A DNA stretch of 64,000 nt from Bacteroidota bacterium (GTDB taxonomy: Bacteria > Bacteroidota > Bacteroidia > B-17B0 > Aurantibacillaceae): NCBI GenBank assembly GCA_016711805.1, contig JADJSH010000018.1:62001-126000 (forward strand), written 5' to 3'. The notes beneath the pieces are model-generated. The model searched no databases and was not told the DNA's origin. It saw nothing but the letters and a program-made list of their open reading frames with translations. Both the position numbers and the translations under genes were made by a program. Shown here piece after piece: positions 47,060 through 56,013 of this stretch (position 1 is its first letter; each line of letters opens with the position of its first letter).

Positions 47060-48627
47060 TTATTGAAGTATTATTTTTTGAACAACATCACCATTGTTGG
47101 TGTTTATTTTAATGAAATATAGTCCTTTGGTAAGTTCTGTTAAATCCAAGCGGTATTCTTTTTCAATATTTTTCGATTCGATGGATGTTTGTAATTTACC
47201 TTGAATATCATATACCTTTAAGCTTTGAATAGAATTTGCACTCTTAATATTTAATATACCAGTACTCGGGTTGGGATAAATGGATAAATTACTAGTTTCA
47301 GTTGATTTAATATTAGTTGAAATATCAAAATCATAATAATAAGTACTATCGCCTGTATATACATGTTGACCTAAGCCATCCCATCTTTTTATTGCAATAC
47401 TTTTAGTAAAGAAACTAGCATCATATGAATAGGTTTGCTGATAATTATTTAACCAAACACTTAAAGTGTCATTCCAGTTTTGATTTAAAATTTCAATGTG
47501 TTGATTATTTGAATTGTAGAATGAAAATCCTCTATTAGAATTTATCCATGTACTTCCGTTCCAGTTTTGTGCTAGGAAGTCAATTTGATTATTATTTGAA
47601 TCATAATTATAAATAATCTGATTATCATTAATCCAAAAAGAGTTTCCTATCCAAACTTGATACAACTTGTTTGTTAATTTATTATTAATGTTATATGTAT
47701 TTAGTTCTCTGCTGCTATTTTTCCAATTAGTTACATTCCATTCTTGATTTATAAAACTGATTTCATTATTGTTTATGTCGTACGTATAAAGATCTCTAGA
47801 TGTGTTTTCCCACGAACTACCATTCCAAGTTTGTCCTGTGTAGCTTGTGAAATTATTATTTGAGTCATAGGTGTAAAAATCTCTAAAATTATTTTCCCAA
47901 TTTGTGCCAATCCAATATTTTGCTATGTAACGTATTTGGTTATTGTTGCCGTCATAAGCAAATGAATCTAGTGTGAAATTTTCCCAAACAGTCTGATTCC
48001 AATTTTGATCTAAATGATATATATTGTTATTATTAGCGTCATATGCTAGTAATTCTTGTGTTAAATTCTCCCAAGAACTTCCATTCCAGATTTCTTGTAG
48101 GTTATTTACTAAGTTATTATTTGAGTCGTATGTATATGTTGTTTTACTATCGCCAACCCAACTTGTTCCATTCCATGTTTCAGATAAATAGGAAATTAGA
48201 TTATTAGTTGCGTCAAAAGTAAATGATTCTTGACTCGCATTTATCCAATTGGTGCCATTCCAATTTTGTTTTAATAAGCTGGTTTTTGAGTTTAAACTAT
48301 TAAATGTTGAGATCTCTTTTCTTGAATTTACCCAATTTAGTCCATTCCACGACTGAACATCAAAACTTAAAATGTTGTCATTCGCATCATAAATCAAATT
48401 CACTTTTTTTTCGTGGGAATATTTTTCCATCCAACTGTTACCGTATCCCAATACCATCTATTGATGCTATCATTTCTTTGACCTAGTGTGGTTGTGGTGT
48501 TAACTTTTTTTGGTGAGATACTCTCTATGTTCGCTCGATAAAGCCCCTTTCTAATAAGTGATTCTTTGGTTTGTGATATCATCGATATTATTGACATCAA
48601 GAAGATAATACTTAAAATATTTTTCAT
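47060..48627 (-). CDS. T9SS-exported protein made of 29-residue W-repeats (frame broken)
   Basis: The N-terminus lies in another frame (from ATG 48627): signal peptide MKNILSIIFLMSIISMIS and a short region up to GWKNIPTKK. Adding one base to the eight-base run (48404-48411) joins it to the main frame at KVNLIYDANDN. The body holds about 12 repeats of about 29 residues with YDSNNN and WNGxxW signatures (for example TYDSNNNFTSYTGQTWNG). The C-terminus (about last 75 residues) is a T9SS sorting domain (LSIYPNPSTGILNI to VVQKIILQ). A beta-rich solenoid like YD-repeat or similar surface stalks is likely. The repeats carry no enzyme motif. Confidence 0.8.
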
Positions 48628-48735
48628 ATAACTAATATTTATTATTTTCTCCAAAGTTATATGAGTTGTAATTTTGTGTCTATAACATTACTCATATTTA
48701 TATATGACGTATATCATAAAAAACTTATAAAAAAT

Positions 48736-48767
48736 AAAAAGGTTCACATTAATGTGAACCTTTTTAT
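48736..48767 (-). terminator. Intrinsic terminator of glyA
   Basis: A perfect 30-base palindrome (48736-48750 with 48751-48765; core ggttcacatt) with A and T runs. It lies 63 bases past the glyA stop on the minus strand, before the W-repeat gene. Confidence 0.85.
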
Positions 48768-48829
48768 TTTTTATAAGTTAAATGGCGAGAATGGCATTTA
48801 ACTTCGATCGAATTAATTAAGTTGAATGC

Positions 48830-50104
48830 TTAATCCTTAAACAATGGATATTTACTCATCATCGTATTGATTTTTGATTTTAATTTGGCTAATTCTTTAG
48901 GATTGTCTTTGTTTTTTAAAGCAGCATCAATAAAATCTACTACTTTTAAGCAATCTTTCTCTTTTAAGCCACGGCTTGTAATAGCTGGCGTTCCAATACG
49001 AATACCAGAAGTTACAAATGGAGATTTATCATCAAATGGCACCATGTTTTTATTTACGGTGATGTCTGCTTCACCTAAAGCTTTTTCAGCTTCTTTACCA
49101 GTTAGGCCTTTGCTACGTAAATCAATTAACATACAGTGATTATCTGTACCACCCGAAATAATTTTATAGCCTTTAGCCACTAAAGCATTTGCCATCGTTT
49201 GTGCATTTTTAATCACTTGCACACAGTATAACATATATTCGTCAGATAAACACTCGCCGTAAGCAACTGCTTTCGCAGCAATCACATGTTCTAATGGGCC
49301 ACCTTGAGTTCCTGGAAAAACGCCCATATCTAAACAAGCACTCATCATTTTTAATTCTCCTTTAGGCGTTTTTTCACCCATAGGATTTTCAAAATCTTTA
49401 CCCATCATAATCATACCGCCTCTAGGTCCACGTAACGTTTTGTGAGTAGTAGTAGTTACAATATGACAATGAGGCAATGGATCATTTAAAATTCCTTTAG
49501 CAATTAAGCCAGATGGGTGAGAAATATCGGCTAATAATAAAGCGCCAACGCTATCCGCTATTTTACGTAAACGAGCATAATCCCAATCGCGAGAGTAAGC
49601 AGAAGCTCCGCAAATAATCATTTTTGGTTTTTCTTTTTTAGCAGTTGCTTCAACGGTATCATAATTTACGCGTCCCGTTTTTTCTTCAACACCATAAAAA
49701 GTAGCACGGTATAATTTACCAGAAAAGTTAACTGGAGAACCATGTGTTAAATGTCCACCATGTGATAAATCAAAACCTAAAATAGTATCACCTGGTTTTA
49801 AGCAAGCAAGCATTACGGCGGCATTTGCTTGTGCGCCAGAGTGTGGCTGCACGTTTACCCATGTTGCACCAAATAATTCTTTTGCTCTATCAATGGCTAA
49901 TTGTTCTACTTTATCAACTACTTCGCAACCGCCATAATAACGTTTGTTTGGTAACCCTTCAGCATATTTATTGGTTAATACACTCCCCATAGCTTTCATC
50001 ACTTGATCGCTCACGTAGTTTTCGCTGGCAATTAATTCAATGCCGCGTGTTTGACGGTCTTTTTCTTCTTTTATTAATTTGAAAATAGCAGTATCTTTTT
50101 TCAT
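48830..50104 (-). CDS. glyA: Serine hydroxymethyltransferase
   Basis: 424 residues. The PLP lysine is in TTTTHKTLRGPRGG (Lys222). Other signatures are LIASENYVSDQV, NKYAEGLPNKRYYGG and VNVQPHSGAQANAAV; FPGTQGGPLEHVIAAKA and IGTPAITSRG complete the active site. It interconverts serine and glycine with tetrahydrofolate in the cytosol. It is full length and highly conserved. The gene lies just downstream of the exosortase module on the same strand, 13 bases after it, so it might be read through from that region as well as from its own promoter. Confidence 0.97.
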   Translation of the reverse strand: MKKDTAIFKLIKEEKDRQTRGIELIASENYVSDQVMKAMGSVLTNKYAEGLPNKRYYGGCEVVDKVEQLAIDRAKELFGATWVNVQPHSGAQANAAVMLACLKPGDTILGFDLSHGGHLTHGSPVNFSGKLYRATFYGVEEKTGRVNYDTVEATAKKEKPKMIICGASAYSRDWDYARLRKIADSVGALLLADISHPSGLIAKGILNDPLPHCHIVTTTTHKTLRGPRGGMIMMGKDFENPMGEKTPKGELKMMSACLDMGVFPGTQGGPLEHVIAAKAVAYGECLSDEYMLYCVQVIKNAQTMANALVAKGYKIISGGTDNHCMLIDLRSKGLTGKEAEKALGEADITVNKNMVPFDDKSPFVTSGIRIGTPAITSRGLKEKDCLKVVDFIDAALKNKDNPKELAKLKSKINTMMSKYPLFKD

Positions 50105-50117
50105 AGTATTTAGTAGT

Positions 50118-50594
50118 TTATTGTTCTGTTTGAAATTTGTTGTATAGTTTGCTTGAGGCTATCATAAAAAATGCAACTAGTGGCGATTGAGCAATACCCA
50201 TTAACCATCGGCTAAAGGTGTATTCATCCCCATTTAATTGATTATTTACTAAATAATTATATGCCATCGAAATGCCAGACAAAACTAACAATATTGTGTA
50301 GATATAAATAATCCATTTAGCATTTTTTTTATCATTACAAATCAGTTTAACTGCAAAATAGCTGGTAAATAAATATGCTAAAAAATAAATAATAGTAAAT
50401 AGATATTTTAAATAATAGAGCGTTGAGTATTGAAAATGCGTTATAAAATCAAGACTTGCAGGGATTTTAATATCTTCATTATGGTAATAGAGTTTAAAAA
50501 GTTGATTATTTGTGTTTACAAATAAAAACTCTCTGCTAAAGCCTAAAATGGCAAAAATGGCAATAAAGAGTATGTATTTTAAGCTATTTTTCAC
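50118..50594 (-). CDS. Exosortase-associated membrane protein
   Basis: 158 residues with four or five hydrophobic segments (YILFIAIFAILGF near residue 7, LFTIIYFLAYLFTSYFAVKL, WIIYIYTILLVLSGISMAY, and WLMGIAQSPLVAFFMIA). The opening GFSREFLFVNTNNQLFKLYYH resembles small membrane proteins that follow XrtF/XrtX-type exosortase genes in Bacteroidota. It overlaps the exosortase frame by 11 bases, so the two are translationally coupled. It is probably a partner in exosortase processing; its mechanism is unknown. Confidence 0.7.
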   Translation of the reverse strand: MKNSLKYILFIAIFAILGFSREFLFVNTNNQLFKLYYHNEDIKIPASLDFITHFQYSTLYYLKYLFTIIYFLAYLFTSYFAVKLICNDKKNAKWIIYIYTILLVLSGISMAYNYLVNNQLNGDEYTFSRWLMGIAQSPLVAFFMIASSKLYNKFQTEQ

Positions 50595-50983
50595 TGAGTG
50601 TAGTTCCCGAAAGTTTATTTACCCATATCATCCAAAGTCCAAAAACAGCACTATAAGCCAAAAAAGTAAAGGTATAGGTATGATTAAAATCAAGATACGT
50701 ATAATCATATTTGGCAATAAGAGCTAAAGCGATAATACGAGCAATATTAATGGTATGAACTATAAGTATTCCTAACGGTACGTACCAAAATTTATTTTTG
50801 ATATTTCCTGGGTAGGCAATTACAAAAATGGCAAACAAAAACATGAGCGTTATGCCATTGCAAGGTCCTCCAATCCAAACACCATTGGAACCATCAATAC
50901 CAAACACTTGAAAATCATTCACTTCTTACACCAGCTTTTAAAATAAAGAATTGAAATTTATTGTTTCTGATTTTGTTAAACAT
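50584..50983 (-). pseudogene. Exosortase/archaeosortase family protein, internally deleted
   Basis: The open frame 50584-50922 (start GTG) holds the catalytic core: IGGPCNGITLMFLFAIF (catalytic Cys), NIARIIALAL (Arg) and DFNHTYTFTFL (His). A family member should have about 60-70 more N-terminal residues with two membrane spans. The normal start lies upstream: ATG 50983 encodes MFNKIRNNKFQFFILKAG in the neighbouring frame before meeting a stop. The two pieces look like both ends of one gene with the middle missing and the frame shifted near 50920. A real deletion would likely inactivate it; an assembly gap is equally possible. The protease is expected to cut PEP/PID-type sorting signals. Confidence 0.7.
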
Positions 50984-50986
50984 ATA

Positions 50987-51014
50987 CAAAAAACCCCCAT
51001 TTTATTGGGGGTTT
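50987..51014 (-). terminator. Intrinsic terminator of the PID-CTERM gene
   Basis: AAACCCCCA (50991-50999) pairs with TGGGGGTTT (51006-51014) and has a T-run on the minus strand, directly after the small gene's stop and before the exosortase gene. Confidence 0.82.
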
Positions 51015-51017
51015 GAA

Positions 51018-51242
51018 TTATAAAGCGTTTTTTTCTTGTTGGTTTTTGTAGAGTTTTCGACCACCATAGATAGCACCTGCTGCTATTAATAAAGATATTC
51101 CGCCATCAATTGGAATACACGGTGGTGGCCAACAATCAGGAACACCACCGCTTGGTGGCGGCGGAGGTGTAGCAATGCATAAAGTGGCAAAGCCAAGTAT
51201 AAATAAAACTATGAGGGTAAATTTTGAATTCATTTTAAGCAT
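51018..51242 (-). CDS. Small PID-CTERM-like sorting-signal protein
   Basis: 74 residues: signal peptide (starting at the first ATG, 51242, or the second, 51233), a Pro-rich linker (TPPPPPSGGVPDCWPPPC), the motif PIDGGISLLIAAGAIYG forming a hydrophobic segment, and a basic tail GGRKLYKNQQEK. This order (signal motif, membrane helix, basic tail) is that of exosortase substrates, and PIDGG-type tails are the Bacteroidota PID-CTERM class as I recall it. The gene sits immediately upstream of the exosortase gene in the same orientation. The mature part is so short that its role may be structural or regulatory. Confidence 0.75.
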   Translation of the reverse strand: MLKMNSKFTLIVLFILGFATLCIATPPPPPSGGVPDCWPPPCIPIDGGISLLIAAGAIYGGRKLYKNQQEKNAL

Positions 51243-51311
51243 TTTATTGATTGTAAATATATTAAAAAATATTGTAATGGCAATTTATGGGTAAAAATCA
51301 TGCCAAATTAT

Positions 51312-51319
51312 TATATTTG
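51312..51319 (+). promoter_or_regulatory. Candidate -7 promoter of the polysaccharide locus
   Basis: TATATTTG matches TAnnTTTG exactly, 20 bases before the reconstructed GTG start of the kinase gene. Confidence 0.5.
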
Positions 51320-51339
51320 CGGTAATTAATAAAAACTCT

Positions 51340-53696
51340 GTGGAACAAAAAAGAAGCACTTCACTAATAAGTGGCAATGATTTAAAAATAGTTGGAAGAA
51401 TTATTTCAAAAATTGGTATATCCCATTAGTAATTGTTCCAATTTTTTACCTTATTGGGTATTTTTACATTTATAAATTAACCAATGTTTATCGCGCATCC
51501 GTTGAACTTTTAAAAACAAACGATACATATTATAAAGATAATTTAGTTTCCGATCAGGGTTTTTATGGAAATCATAAATCGTTTGTTGATAACTCAAATG
51601 AAATACGAATCATTAGATCTTTTGATTTGATGAAGGAAACTGTTTTAAAACTCAAGGATAAACTGGAGGTGTCATATTATTTGGTTGGGAGGGTTAGAAC
51701 AACCGAGCAGTTTGTAGGGATGCCATTTATGGTTAAAATTAACGTCATGAACTCCAATTTAGTTGAAAGGCTCGTTAATTTTAAAATACTGAACTACGAT
51801 GAGTATGAATTGACGTATGAACATCATGGATCTCAAGTTCAAAAAATAGGTAAGTTTGGCGAAAATTTGATAGACTTAGATTACAATATAATTGTAAATA
51901 GGGAGAAGAATTTTAATAGAAATACGGTTGATGAGCTTTCTAAATTAGAATATCAAATTATTGTACATGATATTGATAAGTTAGTTCATAAATTTCAAAC
52001 CATACTTCAGGTTGAAAATCCAGATTATACAAATGTTTTAGTTTTGAAATTTGATGATATTTTGCCTGAAAGAGCAGTATTGCTTTTAGACACGCTCTCT
52101 AATGCCTATTTAAATAAGTCGTTAAATGCTCGTTTTGAATTAAACGAACGCACTATTAATTTTATTGATAAACAATTGATAGAAGTTAGTACCGCTTTAA
52201 ATGAAATTGAAGATACAATGCAATTGTATAAGCAAAAAAATGACATCTTGGATTTAGATTGGGAAAGACAAGATTTTTTTAAAAAGTTAGCTAATTATGA
52301 TGCGCAAAAAACGGGTTATAATTTAAAAATTAATGCTATTAGTGATTTAGAAAAATACATTATTGAAGATAGAGACCCCGAGTTTTTACCCCCCAACGTT
52401 TATTTAGCGGGCGATGATGGATTTATGAACAAATCGGTTAATGAGTTATATAATTTACAAATTTCAATCAATGAGCAATTATCCTTCTCCAAGGAAATTA
52501 ACCCTCACGTGATGGAAGATAGGGAGAAGGTGAAGAAACTAAAACAGAATATTTTGGTGTATTTAAATAATTCTCGCAATGCTACTTTAAAAATTATAGA
52601 AAATGTAAATAATGAGATTACTAAATACCTAGGAGAAATTAAAAACATTCCTCCACAGCAAAGAGATATTTTAAATATTCAAAGAAAAGTAACGGTTAAT
52701 GAGGCGCTATATAATTTCTTGTTGCAGCGTAAGGCAAATATAAAAATTGGTAAAGCCTCCATCGTTCCTGAAATTAAAGTAATTGATAGCCCCAGAAATA
52801 CAGGTATTATTGAACCTGATAAGAAAAAAATTCAAACTACCTTTTTAATGGTAGGTATTGCCATCGCTTTGTTAATCATTGCCATCAGGGTATTGTTTTT
52901 TCATACTATTCAAACAGTTGAAGAGTTAAAAGAAAGGACATTTCTTCCAATTCTGGGTGATTTACCATTTCAAAAAGGCGTATCTAATTTAGGTTTTGTG
53001 GTAGAGGATAGTCCAACTTCTTTTGTTGCCGAAGCCTTTAGGGCATTAAGAACTAACCTACAGTATGTAATTTTAAATTCTCAAAAGAAAACCATTTTAG
53101 TCACCTCCAATTCTCCTGGCGAAGGTAAAACGTTTACTACCATCAATATTGGGGCTATACTTGCAAAGAGTGGTAAAAAAGTAGTGATGTTGGAATTAGA
53201 TTTGCATAAACCCCGTATACAAAAAGCTTTAGAAATGAATGCCGATATTGGTATTAGTACCTTTATGGTTGGTGCAAATACACTTGAAGAGATTGTAAAA
53301 CCTACTATGATAAATAATTTATATACTATTTTATCAGGACCAATACCTCCAAATCCTTCTGATTTAGTTTTAAATGAAAAATTAAAAGAGCTGATGGATT
53401 TTGCTAAAGCTAACTTTGATTTTGTTTTAATAGATACACCTCCTGTAGGGATGTTGGCAGACGCTGCCTACTTAATGCAGTATGCCGATATTAATTTAAT
53501 GGTGTTAAATACTAAGTTTGCAAATAGGCAAGTGTTAAATTTATTCCATAAACTAGTTGAAGATAATGATATTAAAGACATGTACTTAGTATTAAATGGG
53601 GTTAAACGTAAGCGTAGTCGTTATTATTACTCGCGATATGGCTATGGCTATGGATACGGTTATGGCTATGGATACGGTTATGGAAAAAAATCGTAA
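51340..53696 (+). CDS. Wzc-like polysaccharide chain-length/tyrosine kinase (frame broken near the start)
   Basis: The reconstructed protein is about 785 residues. A GTG at 51340 starts a frame (VEQKRSTSLISGNDLKIVGRI) that stops at 51422. Adding one A to the run 51408-51412 joins it to YIPLVIVPIFYLIGYFYIY, a first membrane segment, and then to the frame starting at 51627. A Wzz-type periplasmic domain and coiled coil follow, then a second membrane segment (TFLMVGIAIALLIIAIRVLFF). The cytosolic BY-kinase domain has Walker A SNSPGEGKTFTTIN, Walker A' LELDLHKPR and FVLIDTPPVGML. The tail is Tyr-rich with eight YG dipeptides. It controls export and length of surface polysaccharide; autophosphorylation at the tail Tyr cluster is expected. 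Confidence 0.88.
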
Positions 53697-53714
53697 TGAC
53701 TTAACTTGTAAACT

Positions 53715-54215
53715 ATGACACATTGGTATGCTATTTACGTAAATGTAAAACATGAAAAAAAAGTTGTCAATAAATTATTGGAAAAGGGTATTATAGCGTA
53801 CGCACCAGTTACCAGAAAATTACGACAATGGAGTGATCGAAAAAAATGGGTGGAGTTTCCTATGCTAAGTGGTTATGTGTTTGTGAATATTGAAGAAATT
53901 GATAAAGGAACGATTTTAAACTGTCCAGGTGTATTTTCCTTTATAAAGTTCAATGGGGTTGAAGCTAAAATTAAAGATGCCGAAATTGCTATTTTGAAAT
54001 CGATAGAAGAAAGTGGTTACGACGTTACACAGGAATTAGGAGAATTAAAATTGCTGGATGAGGTGGAAATCACGCAAGGTCAGTTAAAGGGATTGAAAGG
54101 CATGGTTGTTCTTATTCAAAATACAAATTATGTTCAAATTCAATTAACAAGCCTAAAGCAAAATATTAAAGTTAAATTACCAATACACATTTTAAAAACT
54201 GTTTCTCTTCAATAA
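53715..54215 (+). CDS. UpxY-family transcription antiterminator (NusG paralogue)
   Basis: 166 residues. The N-terminal NusG domain (WYAIYVNVKHEKKVVNKLLEKGI) is followed by a KOW-like domain (KLLDEVEITQGQLKGLKG, VQIQLTSLKQNIKV). Members of this family bind the leader of a capsular polysaccharide operon and prevent premature termination of the long transcript. It starts 18 bases after the kinase gene and ends two bases before the epimerase, so it is part of the locus it presumably controls. The target leader is not identifiable from this window. Confidence 0.85.
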   Translation: MTHWYAIYVNVKHEKKVVNKLLEKGIIAYAPVTRKLRQWSDRKKWVEFPMLSGYVFVNIEEIDKGTILNCPGVFSFIKFNGVEAKIKDAEIAILKSIEESGYDVTQELGELKLLDEVEITQGQLKGLKGMVVLIQNTNYVQIQLTSLKQNIKVKLPIHILKTVSLQ

Positions 54216-54217
54216 AA

Positions 54218-55212
54218 ATGATTCGTTCAACAACAATTCCAACAATACAAAGCGTAAAAGATAAATGTTTTTTAGTAACAGGTGGCGCAGGTTTTATCGG
54301 TTCTCATCTTGTGTCTTACTTATTAAGCAATGGTGCCAAAGAAGTAAGGGTACTAGATAATTTATCTACAGGATTTAAGGCTAATTTATTAGAACATGAA
54401 AGCAATCCGGCTTTTAAATTTTTATTAGGCGATATCACCGATTACAATGCCTGTTTGCACGCTTGCGAAAACATAGACGGCGTTTTTCATAATGCTGCTC
54501 TAGGCTCTGTCTCTCGCAGTATGCAAGATCCTATGGCCACCAATCAAGCTAATGTATCTGGCTTTATTAATGTGCTATTTGCTGCAAAAAATCAAAACGT
54601 AAAAAGAGTGGTTTATGCTTCTTCTTCTTCTGTTTATGGTGATGACAAAAGTGCCGAAAAACAAGAGCATATTACTGGGAATTTGTTGTCTCCCTACGCC
54701 GTGTCTAAAAAACAGATGAGTTATACGCAGCTGTGTTTGCTAAATCGTATGATATGGAAATTATAGGCTTGCGTTATTTTAATGTGTATGGACCCAAGCA
54801 AAATCCACATGGAGCTTACGCTGCAGTGATTCCTATTTTTATTTCTAATTTATTGAAAGGCGAAACACCTTCTATTTTTGGTGATGGTACTACGAGTAGA
54901 GATTTTACGTTTATTAATAATGTGGTGTATGCTAATGTGTTAGCATTTTCAACCACTAATCCAGAGGCTATCAATCAAGTATATAATGTGGCTTATGGCT
55001 CGTCTACTAGTTTAAATCAATTGTTTGCTTTAGTGAAATCAAATTTAAATAGTGAAGTAAGTCCAGAATATAAAGCGGAACGAAAAGGCGATATTAAAAA
55101 TAGTTTAGCAAATATTGGTAAGGCTAAGCATCTTTTAGGATATGAGCCACTGGTTGATTTAAATGAAGGTATGAAATTAACTATTGAATGGTATAAACAT
55201 CATAATGTTTAA
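54218..55212 (+). CDS. NAD-dependent sugar epimerase/dehydratase (frame broken)
   Basis: An SDR-type enzyme: GGAGFIGSHLVSYL is the NAD-binding motif (residues about 21-34), VVYASSSSVYGDD carries the Ser, and SPYAVSKK the Tyr and Lys. At the six-A run 54707-54712 one A is missing; restoring it reads KKTDELYAAVFAKSYDMEIIGL and joins the frame starting at 54733. RYFNVYGPKQNPHGAY is typical of UDP-GlcNAc or UDP-glucose 4-epimerases of the WbpP/Gne group, but the product sugar cannot be fixed. Length about 332 residues, normal. It supplies a nucleotide sugar for the polysaccharide. Confidence 0.85.
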
Positions 55213-55280
55213 TAGAGTTTGGTGATTTTCTGTAAATAATAAATTCCAAATTTCCTCTAATTTACTTGCTTTTTTAGCAT

Positions 55281-55305
55281 TATTGAGTAATTTTGTTACT
55301 CAATA
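55281..55305. promoter_or_regulatory. Perfect inverted repeat touching the start codon of the locus regulator
   Basis: TATTGAGTAA, five bases, TTACTCAATA: ten-base arms with no mismatch, ending at the A of the ATG at 55305. There is no T-run after it, so it is not a classic terminator. A protein bound here would block translation or transcription start of the winged-helix gene, suggesting autoregulation. The hairpin in mRNA could also hide the start codon. Confidence 0.55.
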
Positions 55306-55833
55306 TGATTGAAACGCTCATATCCTCTAAAACTCGTATTAAATTGCTACTGAAGTTTTTTTTAAACAGTAGTACTACGGCTTATTTAAGAAGTTTAGAG
55401 GAAGAATTTGGAGAATCCACTAATTCTATTCGAATTGAACTGAATCGTTTCGAAAAAGCAGGTTTTTTAGCATCTCACAGTCAGGCAAATAAAAAGTTTT
55501 AAAGTAAATACCTCGCATCCCTTATTTAAGGATATTAACAGTATTGTGCTAAAGTTGGTGGGGTTAGATCATGTGATTGATTACGTGTTGCAACGAATGG
55601 GCGATTTAAAGGAGGTGTATTTAGTTGGTAATTTATCAAAAGGGAAAGATTCTGAGGTGATAGATTTGGTTTTGGTAGGAGATATTAACGAACTTTTTTT
55701 AAAAGATTTAATTGCTAAAGCCGAAAAGAAAATACATAAAAGCATACATTACATACATTATAAAGAAGTTGATTTTAATTTAGCTCAAATCACTGAGCCG
55801 GGTATTAGTCCACTTTTGCTATGGAGTAAATAA
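55305..55833 (+). CDS. Winged-helix regulator with nucleotidyltransferase-like domain (frame broken)
   Basis: ATG at 55305 starts MIETLISSKTRIKLLLKFF and a winged-helix domain (LRSLEEEFGESTNSIRIELN). One T too many in the run 55497-55500 stops the frame; removing it gives KFKVNTSHPLFKDIN and joins the downstream frame (KEVYLVGNLSKGKDSEVIDLVLVGDI), a nucleotidyltransferase-like fold. About 175 residues reconstructed. Proteins of this shape sit at the head of many Bacteroidota polysaccharide loci and are presumed regulators; the nucleotidyl part may be non-catalytic. A perfect inverted repeat touches its start. Confidence 0.75.
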
Positions 55834-55849
55834 AAATTTATGTAATCTT

Positions 55850-55877
55850 GTCACTTCGAGCGTAGGCGAGAAGTGGA
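55850..55877. repeat. Imperfect hairpin fragment, possible dispersed repeat
   Basis: gtCACTTCgagcgtaggcgaGAAGTGga in the 180-base gap 55834-56013 pairs its ends (six bases). It resembles the CACTTCGAGCG...GAAGTG intergenic repeats I associate with Bacteroidota. The rest of the gap is AT-rich with no gene. Its repetition elsewhere is unverified. Confidence 0.4.
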
Positions 55878-56013
55878 GCAATAGAAAGATGAATAAACAA
55901 ACCACTAAGTTACCTGTGACTAAGGTGGCGAAGCTATAAGAAACACTAAGGCAATTTGTAAAAAATAAAATAACAACCTATTATAAATGATATAGAATTA
56001 TTAGAATAAAATT

